Source: Rhizobiales bacterium NRL2 (GTDB lineage: Bacteria > Pseudomonadota > Alphaproteobacteria > Minwuiales > Minwuiaceae). Taken from it: a stretch of DNA of 64,000 nucleotides. The position numbers and the translations under genes were made by a program. Under the pieces are notes generated by a model. That model worked only from the letters and a program-made list of their open reading frames with translations, ran no database searches and was not told where the DNA came from. Position 1 is the first letter of the stretch. Each line of letters starts with the position of its first letter. This document shows, piece by piece, positions 30,957-39,703 of the stretch. Where the stretch lies: NCBI GenBank assembly GCA_001664005.1, contig CP016093.1, forward strand, positions 1,061,001-1,125,000. Direction: 5' to 3'.

Positions 30957-32209
30957 GACAGCGCCTCCCTGAAGGAAATGAATCCCAGCCTGTCGCCGGG
31001 CCGGACGGCCGTCGTCGCCTCGGGTATTTCGATCAGGCCGTCGCTGGCGGTCAGGGAATGGATGATGCCCGATCCTTGGCGCGGATGACGGTCGGCGATC
31101 ATTTCGTCGTTCTCGCCCTGGCGGAGCGTGCCGCGCAGCCATTCCAGGCGGTCGGCCTTGGAGCGCATCTCGAAGCCCGCCGTCACCGGCCAGCGCCGCA
31201 GCGGCGTGGTTTCGGCGCCTTCCAGACGGTCGAGCAGGGGCCGCACGAACATCAGGAAGCAGACCATCACCGCGACCGGATTGCCCGGCAGTCCGACGAA
31301 AGCCGTGCCGCGGACATGGCCGAAGGCCAGCGGCCGGCCGGGCTTGATGGCCAGCCGCCAGAGATGCACGGCACCCAGCGCGCCGACAGCGTCGCGCACA
31401 TGATCCTCGTCGCCCGTGGATGCCCCGCCGGAAGTGATCACCAGATCGGCGCCCTCGGCCGCCCGCTCCAGCGCCTCGCGCACGGCCGAGGGACTGTCGG
31501 CGACGATGCCGTGATGATGGGCTTCGATGCCGATGCGCCGCAGCAGCGCCATCAGCATCGGCGCGTTGGCGTCGTGGACGTCGCCGTGGTCGAGCGGCGA
31601 GCCGGCGGGCCGGATCTCGTCGCCGGTCGAGAGCAGGGCCACGCGCGGCCGCGCCCGCACCGGCAGATGCGCGATCCCGCCGGCGGCGGCCAGGGCCAGC
31701 TCGGCCGGTCCCAGGCGGACGCCACCCTTCAGCAGCGCCTGGCCAGCCGCGACATCCTCGCCGGCCCGGCGGCGGTTGGCGCCGGATTTCAGGCCGGCGG
31801 GCACGACGACGCGGCCCTCGGCGAGCGTCACGTCTTCCTGCATGACGACGGTATCCGCGCCGCGCGGCATCGCCGCGCCGGTGAAGATGCGCGCGGCCTC
31901 GCCCGGTTCCAGCAGCCGGGCCTCTGGATGGCCGGCCGCCGCCCGGCCTCTGAGCGTCAGTGCGGTCTCGGCTTCAGGGTCGAGATCCGTGCCGCGAAAG
32001 GCGTAGCCGTCCACGGCGGCATTGTCCTGCGGCGGCGAGGCGGAGAGGGCGGTGATGTCCTCCGCCAGGACATGGCCGGCGGCGTCGGCCAGCGGGCGCG
32101 TGTCCGGTCCGGTCACCGCCGGAGTCCGGACCCGGATCAGTTCCAGAGCTTCCGCCGCCCGCATCAGCGGCCCGCCGAAGGCGAAGCAGTCGTCGGTGAT
32201 CTGGCTCAT
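30953..32209 (-). CDS. moeA: Molybdopterin molybdenumtransferase MoeA
   Basis: A 418-residue MoeA of standard length. Present are the N-terminal QDNAAVDGYAF segment, GAAMPRGADTVVMQEDV, the MoaB/MogA-like domain with ALLSTGDEIRPAGSPL and VITSGGASTGDEDHV, and PGRPLAFG / GLPGNPVAVMV. The C-terminal beta-barrel is complete. It inserts molybdate into adenylylated molybdopterin. It overlaps mobB upstream and moaD downstream by four bases each. Confidence 0.96.
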   Translation of the reverse strand: MSQITDDCFAFGGPLMRAAEALELIRVRTPAVTGPDTRPLADAAGHVLAEDITALSASPPQDNAAVDGYAFRGTDLDPEAETALTLRGRAAAGHPEARLLEPGEAARIFTGAAMPRGADTVVMQEDVTLAEGRVVVPAGLKSGANRRRAGEDVAAGQALLKGGVRLGPAELALAAAGGIAHLPVRARPRVALLSTGDEIRPAGSPLDHGDVHDANAPMLMALLRRIGIEAHHHGIVADSPSAVREALERAAEGADLVITSGGASTGDEDHVRDAVGALGAVHLWRLAIKPGRPLAFGHVRGTAFVGLPGNPVAVMVCFLMFVRPLLDRLEGAETTPLRRWPVTAGFEMRSKADRLEWLRGTLRQGENDEMIADRHPRQGSGIIHSLTASDGLIEIPEATTAVRPGDRLGFISFREALS

Positions 32210-32715
32210 GCCGCCCGTCCCGGCCGGCGCGCGAAGCGCGCGGCGAACTCGGCGATGGCCTCGGCGTCGTTGAGGTCCAGAAGGGGCAGTTCGCCCGCTT
32301 CGATCGGCGTGTCCGAAGCGACGGCGACGATGGCGGGGTCGTCGGGATGGAGCGGCGGCTTGCCGGTGGCGGCGCGATGGACCTCGATCTTGCTGTGCCC
32401 CTCGCGCTTGAAGCCTTCGACCAGAACCAGATCAACCGGGGTCATCCGCGCCAGGAGTTCGTCCAGCGTCGGCTCCGCCGCGCCGCGCAGTTCGTGCATC
32501 AGGGCGAAACGCTGGGACGAGGCCACCATGACCTCGCTGGCGCCCGCGTCCCGGTGGCGCCATGAATCCTTGCCCGGCGTGTCGACGTCGAAGCGGTGAT
32601 GGGCATGCTTGATGGTGGAGACCGTCAGGCCGCGCCGCCGCAGCAGCGGGATCAGGGCCACCATCAGCGTGGTCTTGCCCGAACCGCTCCATCCCGCCAG
32701 CCCCAGCACCTTCAT
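32206..32715 (-). CDS. mobB: Molybdopterin-guanine dinucleotide biosynthesis protein MobB
   Basis: A 169-residue GTP-binding MobB. The P-loop GWSGSGKTTLM is at about 8-18, followed by VSTIKHAHHRFDVDTPGKDSW, and LVLVEGFKREGHSKIEVHR in the middle. It helps attach GMP to molybdenum cofactor with MobA, which is not in this window. The ATG at 32715 overlaps the pgsA stop, and its own stop overlaps moeA. The frame continues upstream inside pgsA but without the family N-terminus. Confidence 0.95.
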   Translation of the reverse strand: MKVLGLAGWSGSGKTTLMVALIPLLRRRGLTVSTIKHAHHRFDVDTPGKDSWRHRDAGASEVMVASSQRFALMHELRGAAEPTLDELLARMTPVDLVLVEGFKREGHSKIEVHRAATGKPPLHPDDPAIVAVASDTPIEAGELPLLDLNDAEAIAEFAARFARRPGRAA

Positions 32716-33293
32716 GGCGTGTCTTCCTTCTCCCGGAAGTGCGGACGCGCCACGGTCACATAGGCCCAGCCGGTCTGAACCGCCAGCGCGGCGGAAACCC
32801 AGAACAGCACCAGGCCCGGCGCCCCGGCCTCGGGCGCCGGCAGCAACAGGACGGTGAGCGCGGCCATCTGCGTTGCGGTCTTCCACTTGGCCAGGTTGGA
32901 GACCGGCATCTCCGCGCCGCGGAAGGCGAGGAACTCGCGGAGGCCGGAGACGAACATCTCGCGGCACAATATGGCGATGGCCGGGATGACGTGGACGCCG
33001 TCCAGCCGGCCGTCCGCGGCGAGCATCAGGATCACGGCGACGACCAGCAGCTTGTCGGCGATCGGGTCCATGAACTGGCCCAGCTTGGAGCCGGCCCGCC
33101 AGCGGCGCGCGAGCACGCCGTCGAACCAGTCGGTGACCGAGGCGAAGACGAACAGCGCGAGCGGAAGCCATGCCCGCCAGGGATCCGGCAGGTAGAAGGC
33201 GGCGACCAGCGGCGGGATCGCCGCGATCCGCGCCGCCGTCAGCAGGTTGGGAACGTGGCGGCGCAAGCCGCCATTTGCCGCTGTTTCAGCCAT
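32712..33293 (-). CDS. pgsA: CDP-diacylglycerol-glycerol-3-phosphate 3-phosphatidyltransferase
   Basis: From ATG 33293 (MAETAANGGLRRHVPNLLT) the product is 193 residues. It has the complete CDP-alcohol phosphotransferase motif in DWFDGVLARRWRAG...MDPIADK, all three C-terminal Asp included, and several membrane spans. It makes phosphatidylglycerophosphate, the committed step to phosphatidylglycerol. The extra six residues from 33311 are possible but unneeded. It heads the Mo-cofactor run, an order seen in other alphaproteobacteria. Confidence 0.94.
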   Translation of the reverse strand: MAETAANGGLRRHVPNLLTAARIAAIPPLVAAFYLPDPWRAWLPLALFVFASVTDWFDGVLARRWRAGSKLGQFMDPIADKLLVVAVILMLAADGRLDGVHVIPAIAILCREMFVSGLREFLAFRGAEMPVSNLAKWKTATQMAALTVLLLPAPEAGAPGLVLFWVSAALAVQTGWAYVTVARPHFREKEDTP

Positions 33294-33339
33294 GCCCGAT
33301 AGGTAGAGCAAGTTCGGCCGCTGCGAAACCGCTTCCGCG

Positions 33340-33879
33340 TCAATCGCGCGCGGCGGCCTTCTCCGATGCCTTGTCGCCGGACGCGGATTCCTTGTTCTGC
33401 TGCTCCAGCGCCTCGCCCCATTCGTCGAGCAGTTTGCGCCTTTCCGCCTCGGCGCGGCGCAGCAGGCGCTGCCCGGCGATATCGACCCAGGTACGGGCGA
33501 TGAACGGCGCGATCACCAGCAACGACAGGCCGAGCCCGGCCGCGGCGAAGTTGATCACCAGGAATTCGCCGTGGAACAGCAGCGCCAGGGCGGCATCGAA
33601 GTCGTTGCCGCTGTGCCAGAGGTGATAGAGCGCCGGCAGCAGGCCGGCGATATTGAACCCGGCGACGGTGGAGATTGCGCCCGGCGCCTGAAGGCCGCGG
33701 AAACAGCCCATGATGAATGTCGGCGAGAGATAGACGGCTACGACGGTGAAGCTGGCCGGCGCGATCGGCATCAGCAGACCGGCCATGGCGAAGACCATGA
33801 CCATGGTGGAACGCCCGCCGGCGGCGCGGGCGGGTCGCGCGCCGGTCTTGTCCCCGGACTCGGCGGCCGCGGCGCTCAC
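33340..33879 (-). CDS. Small membrane protein coupled to pseudokinase gene
   Basis: I do not recognise this 179-residue protein. Residues 1-25 are Ala/Arg-rich. Two hydrophobic segments follow (about 26-60: VMVFAMAGLLMPIAPASFTVV, then VYLSPTFIMGCFRG). After a linker with NIAGLLPALYHLWHSGNDFD come another one or two (EFLVINFAAAGLGLSLLVIA). The C-terminal tail is a charged helix (QRLLRRAEAERRKLLDEW...). The GTG start overlaps the stop of the 676-residue pseudokinase gene (GTGA), so the two are translated together and may form one membrane complex. No enzymatic motif is visible. Confidence 0.8.
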   Translation of the reverse strand: MSAAAAESGDKTGARPARAAGGRSTMVMVFAMAGLLMPIAPASFTVVAVYLSPTFIMGCFRGLQAPGAISTVAGFNIAGLLPALYHLWHSGNDFDAALALLFHGEFLVINFAAAGLGLSLLVIAPFIARTWVDIAGQRLLRRAEAERRKLLDEWGEALEQQNKESASGDKASEKAAARD

Positions 33880-35906
33880 AGCAGTTCAATCATGGTGAAG
33901 TAGAACCCTGTCAGGAAGGCGAGCGACATGCTGAGCAGACGCGCATAGCGGTAGCCGCGGCGCTTGGCGAGGATGGCCTGGGCCGGGCCGTTGGCGGAGA
34001 CGATGGCGATCAGGTTGTCCAGCCGCTGCAGCCGGTCCTTCGCGCGCTCGAACTCGGCGCGGTCCTGTTCGAGCGTGCGGTTGAGGTCCAGTTCCTCCAG
34101 CATTGCGGCCATATCGCCGCGCTTGGCCAGGCTTTCGACCTTCTTCTCCACCACCATGCGGCGCAGCCTGCTGCGGATTTCCGAGGCGGCGGGCGCCAGG
34201 ACCGCGACGAACGCCCGCGTCATGCCGGGCATCGGATGGCGGTAGTGGCTGCGCTGGACCGAGGCGTAGAACTCGACCAGCGAGACCAGTTCGGCTGTCT
34301 TGGTCGTGTGTCTGGCGTCGAGCGCACGCACCTCCTTCTCGATGTTCTTGTCCTGAGCAGCCATGAAGGCGGCCTCGTGGCGGCCGATCTCCAGTCCCGT
34401 CTGGGGGTTCTTCTCGGCGCGGCGGTTGAGCGCCAGCATCATCTCCGCCGGCGAACGCACTATGGCGTCCAGAACGCTTTCGCCGATGCAGGGCGTTCTG
34501 GGCAGCATTTCGTAAAGCACGCGTTCCAGGCCGTAGCCGCGCTTCTGCTCCTCCCGCATGATCGACTTGATCGTGCTGGTGACGAAGCCGGGCAGGGCCG
34601 CCCGCACCGCGCGGGAGCCCATGCCGCTCCACTCCTCCAGCAGCGGCGAGGACAGCAGCTGGTTCAGGGTCCGTATCCGGTCCTTGTTGCCAGTGCGGAA
34701 GGCGGTCCAGATCGCGCCCGGAATGCCCGACGGCGTGACCACCACATCACGGAAGCGCAGCGGGCCGTTGGGGTCGAGCGCGATGCACACGCGGGCGAGG
34801 ATCTCGTGACGGTCGGCGCCGGGCCCTTCCCTGGTCGCTTCGCCCGAAAGGGCCGCCGTCTGGATCAGGTCGGCGGCGGTGTTGTCGTCCAGGACGTTGC
34901 GCGTCCATTTCAGCAGCCGCCCGGCCTCGATGCAGGACATGGCGTCATCGGGATAGGTATGGAGCGCCCAGGCCAGCAGTTCGGGGCTGTAGTAGTCACG
35001 GTCGCGGAACAGGAAGGGTCGGATGGCGCGCCGGCCGCCGATGGTCGGGCGCGGTGCGTCCCAGCTGCCGGCGGCCCAGCTCTTCAGTTCGTCGCTGGAC
35101 CACCGCATGATTGCCTCGTCGGTCAGCGTGCCGGCGAACAGCGATTGCAGCGCCGCCGCGAACTTGCGGCGCTGGAGCAGGCATTCATAGGAGCCGCGCG
35201 TCACCTTGGTGGTCAGGATCTCCTGTGCGCTCATGCCCTTGCAGGGCATCTCCCCCGTCACCAGGTGCAGCGCCGCGACACCCAGCGCGTAGCAATCGTC
35301 GGCGGCGACGCCTTCGCCGCGCGCGCCCTCGGTCGCCAGCGAGGAGGAGATCGGCTCGTAGACCATGGGCTGCTGCTCGCCCGGAAGGTTCACCAGGCAC
35401 TGGTCCAGGATGACCTCGCCCCCGCGGTCGACCAGGATGGTGTCGTGGCGGATCGCGCGATGCAGCACCGCACGGGCCTTCATGTCGACCATGGCGCCGA
35501 TCACCGCCGGCAGGACGGTCTGGATCAGATCCTTTTCCGGCACGCCGCCCCGGGGATAGCGCGACAGGATGGGGACGGCGTTGCGCCGGTCGAAGACGAT
35601 AGCGAAGAAGTGACGCCCGTCGTTCAGCATCACCGTGCCGGACGCCTGGGGCAGCCGCATGTTGCGCGGCTCCTTGGACATCAGCGTGTCGGCCGCGGAC
35701 TGACGGACATGGACCCCGGGCTTGCAGAGCAGGGCGTAGTACTCGTCGGCGCCGCTGAGCTGGTCGGTGACCGCCACCGCGTCGGCGCCGGGCGGGGACA
35801 GATGCGGCAACGCGCTGCCCACGTCGAGGCGGAAACGCTCGCCCAGGATCAGGCCCCGTCCGTCGTCGATATAGGGTGCGTTCTGTGTGTGCTTCTTTCC
35901 CGACAC
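33876..35906 (-). CDS. Tail-anchored protein-kinase-like (pseudokinase) protein
   Basis: A 676-residue protein starting at GTG 35906. Residues about 90-225 resemble the C-lobe of an Hanks-type kinase: LHRAIRHDTILVD (149-161) stands for HRDLKPxNIL, VILDQ (165-169) for the DFG strand, and DDCYALGVAALHLVTGEMP (203-221) for the alpha-F motif. The catalytic Asp is Ala (151), the metal-binding Asn is Thr, the DFG Asp-Phe-Gly is lost, and no VAIK lysine is seen. It should therefore not phosphorylate in the usual way. The middle (about 260-540) is helical and unrecognised. A charged coiled coil (about 575-645) is followed by one C-terminal membrane helix (last 20 residues). It is coupled to the small membrane protein gene downstream. 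Confidence 0.8.
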   Translation of the reverse strand: MSGKKHTQNAPYIDDGRGLILGERFRLDVGSALPHLSPPGADAVAVTDQLSGADEYYALLCKPGVHVRQSAADTLMSKEPRNMRLPQASGTVMLNDGRHFFAIVFDRRNAVPILSRYPRGGVPEKDLIQTVLPAVIGAMVDMKARAVLHRAIRHDTILVDRGGEVILDQCLVNLPGEQQPMVYEPISSSLATEGARGEGVAADDCYALGVAALHLVTGEMPCKGMSAQEILTTKVTRGSYECLLQRRKFAAALQSLFAGTLTDEAIMRWSSDELKSWAAGSWDAPRPTIGGRRAIRPFLFRDRDYYSPELLAWALHTYPDDAMSCIEAGRLLKWTRNVLDDNTAADLIQTAALSGEATREGPGADRHEILARVCIALDPNGPLRFRDVVVTPSGIPGAIWTAFRTGNKDRIRTLNQLLSSPLLEEWSGMGSRAVRAALPGFVTSTIKSIMREEQKRGYGLERVLYEMLPRTPCIGESVLDAIVRSPAEMMLALNRRAEKNPQTGLEIGRHEAAFMAAQDKNIEKEVRALDARHTTKTAELVSLVEFYASVQRSHYRHPMPGMTRAFVAVLAPAASEIRSRLRRMVVEKKVESLAKRGDMAAMLEELDLNRTLEQDRAEFERAKDRLQRLDNLIAIVSANGPAQAILAKRRGYRYARLLSMSLAFLTGFYFTMIELL

Positions 35907-35925
35907 GGCGCCGTCACTTGTCCAG

Positions 35926-35995
35926 GAATACCGCCTGTATTCGACAATATTGTCCTGAAGGAAGCGTTAAGCCCGCGATTGTTGACCGGCGGTCA
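35926..35995. promoter_or_regulatory. Three palindromes between pseudokinase and diiron-protein genes
   Basis: The 152-bp divergent gap contains GAATAC-5-GTATTC (35926-35942). It directly abuts the 12-bp perfect palindrome GACAATATTGTC (35943-35954). Further on lies TGACC-3-GGTCA (35983-35995). The first two lie 20-50 bp before the pseudokinase start; the third lies about 65 bp before the diiron-protein start. They look like operators for dimeric regulators. I cannot name the regulator, and I see no clean -35/-10 pair in either direction. Confidence 0.45.
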
Positions 35996-36058
35996 TTTGG
36001 GTAACAGACTGCCATTCGAACAAGAATGCGAATGCATGCCAGGGCCGGGAGGAAACGG

Positions 36059-37141
36059 ATGGCGACCCAACACCTATACGCGATGCCGGTCGAGCAGACG
36101 GGCTGGGAGTTCGACGGCGCGACCGAGATCAGTTTCACTTGGGAGTACGACGACGAACGCGCCGCCCTGCTGGCGCTCTACGACAAGGGCAAGAAGCAGC
36201 AATGGGACGCCGCGGAGCGCATCGACTGGACCCAGGAGGTCGACTGGGCCAATCCGATGGCGCTGCCCGACGAGCAGATCCCGATCTACGGCACCGACGC
36301 CTGGAACAAGATGAACGAGAACGAGCGCGCCGAGCTGCGCCGCCATCTCCAGGGCGCGACCCTCAGCCAGTTCCTGCACGGCGAGCAGGGCGCGCTGATC
36401 GCCACGTCCAAGATCGTCGCTACGGTGCCGGACGCCGATTCCAAGTTCTACGCCGCCACCCAGGTGATGGACGAGGCCCGCCACGTGGAGGCGTTCTCGC
36501 GCCTGCTGCACGAAAAGGTGCAACTCGCCTATCCCATCACGCCCGGCCTGAAATCCCTGCTGGAGCAGGGCCTGAGCGACCGCCGCTGGGACATGACCTA
36601 TCTGACCATGCAGATCCTGATCGAGGGTCTGGCGCTCGCCGCCTTCCAGCGCCAGCGCGACCATTCCGGCAACGATCTCGTCCAGGCCGTCAACGCCTAT
36701 GTCATGCAGGACGAGGCGCGTCATGTCGCCTTCGGCCGGCTGGCGCTGCGCGATTTCTATCCGGAACTGACCGAAGCCGAGCGCGACGAGCGCGAGGAGT
36801 TCGTGGTCGAGGCCTGCTACCACATGCGCGACCGTTTCAATCAGATCGAGGTCTGGGAGAACCTGGGCTTCTCCCGGGAACAGATCGCCGACGCCGTCGG
36901 CACCAGCGAGGTGATGGCGCAGTTTCGCCAGCGGCTGTTTACCCGCATCGTGCCGACGGTGAAGGATATCGGCCTCTGGGGCGAGCGCGTGCGCAAGGCC
37001 TATCAGGACATGGGCGTGATCCAGTTCTCCGAGATCGACGCCGAGGCGCTGCTCGACGCCGACAACAAGGTGGCCGAGGACTTCGACGCGAAGCAGTTCG
37101 TCAGGGACGGCGTCAGCGGCCAGGTCGCGGCGGCGGAGTAG
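36059..37141 (+). CDS. Diiron ferritin-like (R2-like) domain protein
   Basis: From ATG 36059, eight bases after GGGAGGA, the product has 360 residues. It has the four-helix diiron pattern of R2-like oxygenases: HGEQGAL, then MDEARHVEAF with ExxH, EGLALAAF in the third helix and QDEARHVAFGRL with the second ExxH. All six expected carboxylate/His ligands are present. The C-terminal part and length differ from NrdB, and no radical-site or NrdA partner is seen, so I do not call it ribonucleotide reductase. Possible roles are oxygenase or iron storage. A strong hairpin at 37174 follows the gene. Confidence 0.85.
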   Translation: MATQHLYAMPVEQTGWEFDGATEISFTWEYDDERAALLALYDKGKKQQWDAAERIDWTQEVDWANPMALPDEQIPIYGTDAWNKMNENERAELRRHLQGATLSQFLHGEQGALIATSKIVATVPDADSKFYAATQVMDEARHVEAFSRLLHEKVQLAYPITPGLKSLLEQGLSDRRWDMTYLTMQILIEGLALAAFQRQRDHSGNDLVQAVNAYVMQDEARHVAFGRLALRDFYPELTEAERDEREEFVVEACYHMRDRFNQIEVWENLGFSREQIADAVGTSEVMAQFRQRLFTRIVPTVKDIGLWGERVRKAYQDMGVIQFSEIDAEALLDADNKVAEDFDAKQFVRDGVSGQVAAAE

Positions 37142-37173
37142 CGCGGGCCGGCTGCTGCCCTGCCGGGACGGCC

Positions 37174-37198
37174 CGGCGCCCGACGCGATCGGGCGCCG
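37174..37198 (+). terminator. Terminator-like hairpin after the diiron-protein gene
   Basis: CGGCGCCCGA (37174-37183) and TCGGGCGCCG (37189-37198) form a perfect 10-bp stem with a 5-base loop, 33 bp after the stop codon. No T-run follows, which is common in GC-rich alphaproteobacteria. The position between two separate genes supports a terminator. Confidence 0.5.
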
Positions 37199-37314
37199 TG
37201 TGGCTGCCGTCACAACTGCGGCGGGGCTCCGCCGAGCGTTGAGAGTTCGTTAACCCTGCCCAAGCTACCGTAGGTAATAGATTGCCACGGTCGAATGCGA
37301 AGGCTTCACCCGAC

Positions 37315-37653
37315 ATGAACCAGATGAGCGCGCAGGGCGTCCTGCGCTTCAGCGAGCGGCGCGCCGCACCCCGCTTCCCCGTCCGGATGCCGGTGAAAGT
37401 CCGGGACCGGGAAGGCCGTGTCACGGAAGCGATGGCGATCAACATCTCGACGGGCGGCATGCTGATCGCGCCGGCGCAGGAGCACGTGGCGCCCGGCGGC
37501 GAACTGGCGCTCGACATCGGTGATGTCGCCCACGGCGTCATGGCCCGGGTTGCCGGTCACCGCAAGCAGGGCACGGGCCTGCAGTTCGTCGACGCCCATG
37601 AGGGCGAACGCCTGGCGCTGACGCTTTCCGAACTGGCCCAGCGCTCCGCCTGA
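37315..37653 (+). CDS. PilZ-domain protein, putative c-di-GMP receptor
   Basis: A 112-residue single PilZ domain. The c-di-GMP-binding motif RRAAPR (15-20, RxxxR type) and the later NISTGGMLIA ([DN]xSxxG) are both present. The rest fits the six-stranded barrel. The ATG at 37315 is used rather than an in-frame TTG at 37282, which adds residues before the motif without need. It would sense cyclic di-GMP, for example made by the GGDEF protein at 891-1631, and act by protein contact. No target gene is adjacent. Confidence 0.85.
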   Translation: MNQMSAQGVLRFSERRAAPRFPVRMPVKVRDREGRVTEAMAINISTGGMLIAPAQEHVAPGGELALDIGDVAHGVMARVAGHRKQGTGLQFVDAHEGERLALTLSELAQRSA

Positions 37654-37698
37654 GCGAAGCCGTTTGCCGCCCCGGGCGGCAGAGGCTAAAACCAGCCC

Positions 37699-38094
37699 AT
37701 GAACAGGTTGCTGCAGCCGCCGGGATGGCCCCGGCCGAAGGGTTACGCCAATGGCGTGGCCGCGCGCGGGACGATGGTCTTCGTCGCCGGCCAGATCGGC
37801 TGGACGCCCGACGGCGTCTTCGAGACCGACGACTTCGCCGGCCAGGCCCGTCAGGCCTTCGAGAACACTCTGGCCGTGCTCAGCGAAGGCGGCGCGTCGC
37901 CCGAGCACATGGCGCGGCAGACCTGGTACGTCACCGACAAGCGCGAGTATCTCGACAATGCCCGGGAGGTCGGCCGGGCTTTCCGTGACGTCTTCGGCCG
38001 CAATTTCCCCGCCATGGCGGTGGTGGAAGTCACGGCGCTGGTCGAGGACCGCGCGAAGATCGAGATCGAGACAACGGCGGTCGTCCCCGACTGA
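37699..38094 (+). CDS. RidA/YjgF-family protein
   Basis: A 131-residue protein of the RidA fold. It has [21 protein letters not shown] near the N-terminus and [34 protein letters not shown] at the end, the usual family C-terminus. The canonical arginine of true RidA (R105 in the IxxxR context) is not seen in the expected form; the end reads [16 protein letters not shown]. It may therefore belong to another Rid subfamily. RidA proteins hydrolyse reactive enamine/imine intermediates. It is 26 bp before gcdH on the same strand. Confidence 0.85.
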   Translation: MNRLLQPPGWPRPKGYANGVAARGTMVFVAGQIGWTPDGVFETDDFAGQARQAFENTLAVLSEGGASPEHMARQTWYVTDKREYLDNAREVGRAFRDVFGRNFPAMAVVEVTALVEDRAKIEIETTAVVPD

Positions 38095-38120
38095 GGACGG
38101 CCCGGACGGGAGTGAATGAC

Positions 38121-39323
38121 ATGAACGCGGACACCACGCCGACCCGGAAGCCCGATGCGAGCTTCAACTGGGAGGATCCCTTCGACCTGGACGGCCAGCT
38201 CACCGAAGACGAGGTGATGGTCCGCGACATGGCGCGGAAATACGCCCGCGAAAAGCTGCTGCCCCGGGTCATAGAGGCCTTCCGCGAGGAGAAGACCGAC
38301 CGCGCCATCTTCAACGAGATGGGCGAACTGGGCCTGCTCGGCTCCACCATCGACGGCTATGGCTGCGCCGGCACCAACTACACCACCTACGGCCTGATCG
38401 CGCGTGAGATTGAGGCGGTCGATTCCGGCTACCGCTCCATGATGAGCGTGCAGTCCTCGCTGGTGATGCATCCGATCCACGCCTTCGGCACGGAGGCCCA
38501 GCGCGAGAAGTACCTGCCGAAGCTGGCCACCGGCGAGTGGGTCGGCTGTTTCGGCCTGACCGAGCCCGATCACGGCTCCGATCCCGGCGGCATGAAGACC
38601 CGGGCGAAGTCCGTGGACGGTGGTTACCGCGTCAGCGGCTCGAAGATGTGGATCTCCAACGCGCCGATCGCCGACGTCTTCGTGGTCTGGGCCAAGACCG
38701 ACGACGACAAGATCCGCGGCTTCGTGCTCGAAAAGGGCATGGAGGGCCTCACGGCGCCGAAGATCCAGGGCAAGCTGTCGCTGCGCGCCTCGATTACCGG
38801 CGAGATCGCCATGGACAACGTCTTCGTGCCCGAGGAGAACCTGCTGCCCCATGTGCAGGGCCTGCGCGGGCCGTTCAGCTGCCTCAACAACGCCCGCTAC
38901 GGCATCGCCTGGGGCGCGCTCGGCGCCGCCGAGTTCTGCTGGCACCAGGCGCGTGAATACGTGCTCGACCGCAAGCAGTTCGACCGCCCGCTGGCGGCCA
39001 ACCAGCTGGTCCAGAAGAAGCTGGCGGACATGCAGACGGAGATTTCCATCGGCCTGCAGGCTTGTCTCGCCGCCGGCCGGATGAAGGACGAAGGCCGCTG
39101 CCCGCCGGAGACGATCTCCATCATCAAGCGCAATTCCTGCGGCAAGGCGCTCGATATCGCGCGCATGGCGCGCGACATGCACGGCGGCAACGGCATCCAC
39201 GAGGAGTATCACGTGCTGCGCCACGCCATCAATCTGGAGACCGTGAACACCTATGAGGGCACGCACGACGTGCACGCGCTGATCCTGGGCCGCGCCCAGA
39301 CCGGCATCCAGGCGTTCTTCTAG
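38121..39323 (+). CDS. gcdH: Glutaryl-CoA dehydrogenase
   Basis: From ATG 38121 the product has 400 residues. GGGAG (38108-38112) lies eight bases upstream and overlaps an in-frame GTG at 38112, so the ATG is preferred. Motifs match glutaryl-CoA dehydrogenase closely: [18 protein letters not shown] (with the substrate Arg), [15 protein letters not shown], and [20 protein letters not shown] with the catalytic Glu. It oxidises and decarboxylates glutaryl-CoA to crotonyl-CoA in lysine/tryptophan and glutarate degradation. A CoA-transferase and a crotonase-fold gene follow. Confidence 0.95.
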   Translation: MNADTTPTRKPDASFNWEDPFDLDGQLTEDEVMVRDMARKYAREKLLPRVIEAFREEKTDRAIFNEMGELGLLGSTIDGYGCAGTNYTTYGLIAREIEAVDSGYRSMMSVQSSLVMHPIHAFGTEAQREKYLPKLATGEWVGCFGLTEPDHGSDPGGMKTRAKSVDGGYRVSGSKMWISNAPIADVFVVWAKTDDDKIRGFVLEKGMEGLTAPKIQGKLSLRASITGEIAMDNVFVPEENLLPHVQGLRGPFSCLNNARYGIAWGALGAAEFCWHQAREYVLDRKQFDRPLAANQLVQKKLADMQTEISIGLQACLAAGRMKDEGRCPPETISIIKRNSCGKALDIARMARDMHGGNGIHEEYHVLRHAINLETVNTYEGTHDVHALILGRAQTGIQAFF

Positions 39324-39703
39324 CAAGGGGGAACAGGCGGGCTGGGGATGGCTGGGCCGGCCAGCCCGCCGTCGCAGGCAAATCCGGAATGTCACAGCCG
39401 CGCTGCGCGGGTCAGCTCGCGCCCTTCGATTACAGCGCCGAGTCCTGAGCGAACCGCAGGTTCGGCTCGGGACCCATGCCTGAGTGCATCCGCCGAACGC
39501 CAATTCCACGGAAAAGCCCCGGCGTGGGTCCCGGGCCCCGGCTCCGCCGGTCCCAGGACGCGAGGTGCACTGGCCCAGCCGATCCATCCCGCGCAGCGCG
39601 GTTTCCGGGCCATGCGTCGCACGCTGTTCCGGACCCCCGCCTTTCCCGTCTATGCTCCCCCGCAATGCGCCGCAGCGCGCGTCGAACAGGGGAGGGCGAT
39701 TGA
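39324..39703 (+). other. 380-bp gap after gcdH with two hairpins
   Basis: No credible gene lies here; the open frames are arginine/proline-rich. Besides the terminator-like stem at 39336-39370 there is a second, bulged hairpin at 39447-39468 (GAGCGAACC pairing with GGTTC-G-GCTC). Further GC palindromes follow near 39528-39550. The last 20 bases hold GGGGAGGG, the ribosome site of the next gene. The separation means gcdH and the crotonase-fold gene may not share a transcript. Confidence 0.5.
39336..39370 (+). terminator. Terminator-like hairpin after gcdH
   Basis: GGCGGGCTGG (39336-39345) pairs perfectly with CCAGCCCGCC (39361-39370) across a 15-base loop, 12 bp after the gcdH stop. No T-run follows. 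Confidence 0.45.

Noticed and set aside
35943-35954. GACAATATTGTC as a possible NrdR box before the R2-like gene
   Set aside because: The spacing and core differ from the NrdR-box consensus as I know it, only one copy is present, and the gene is not a true NrdB.
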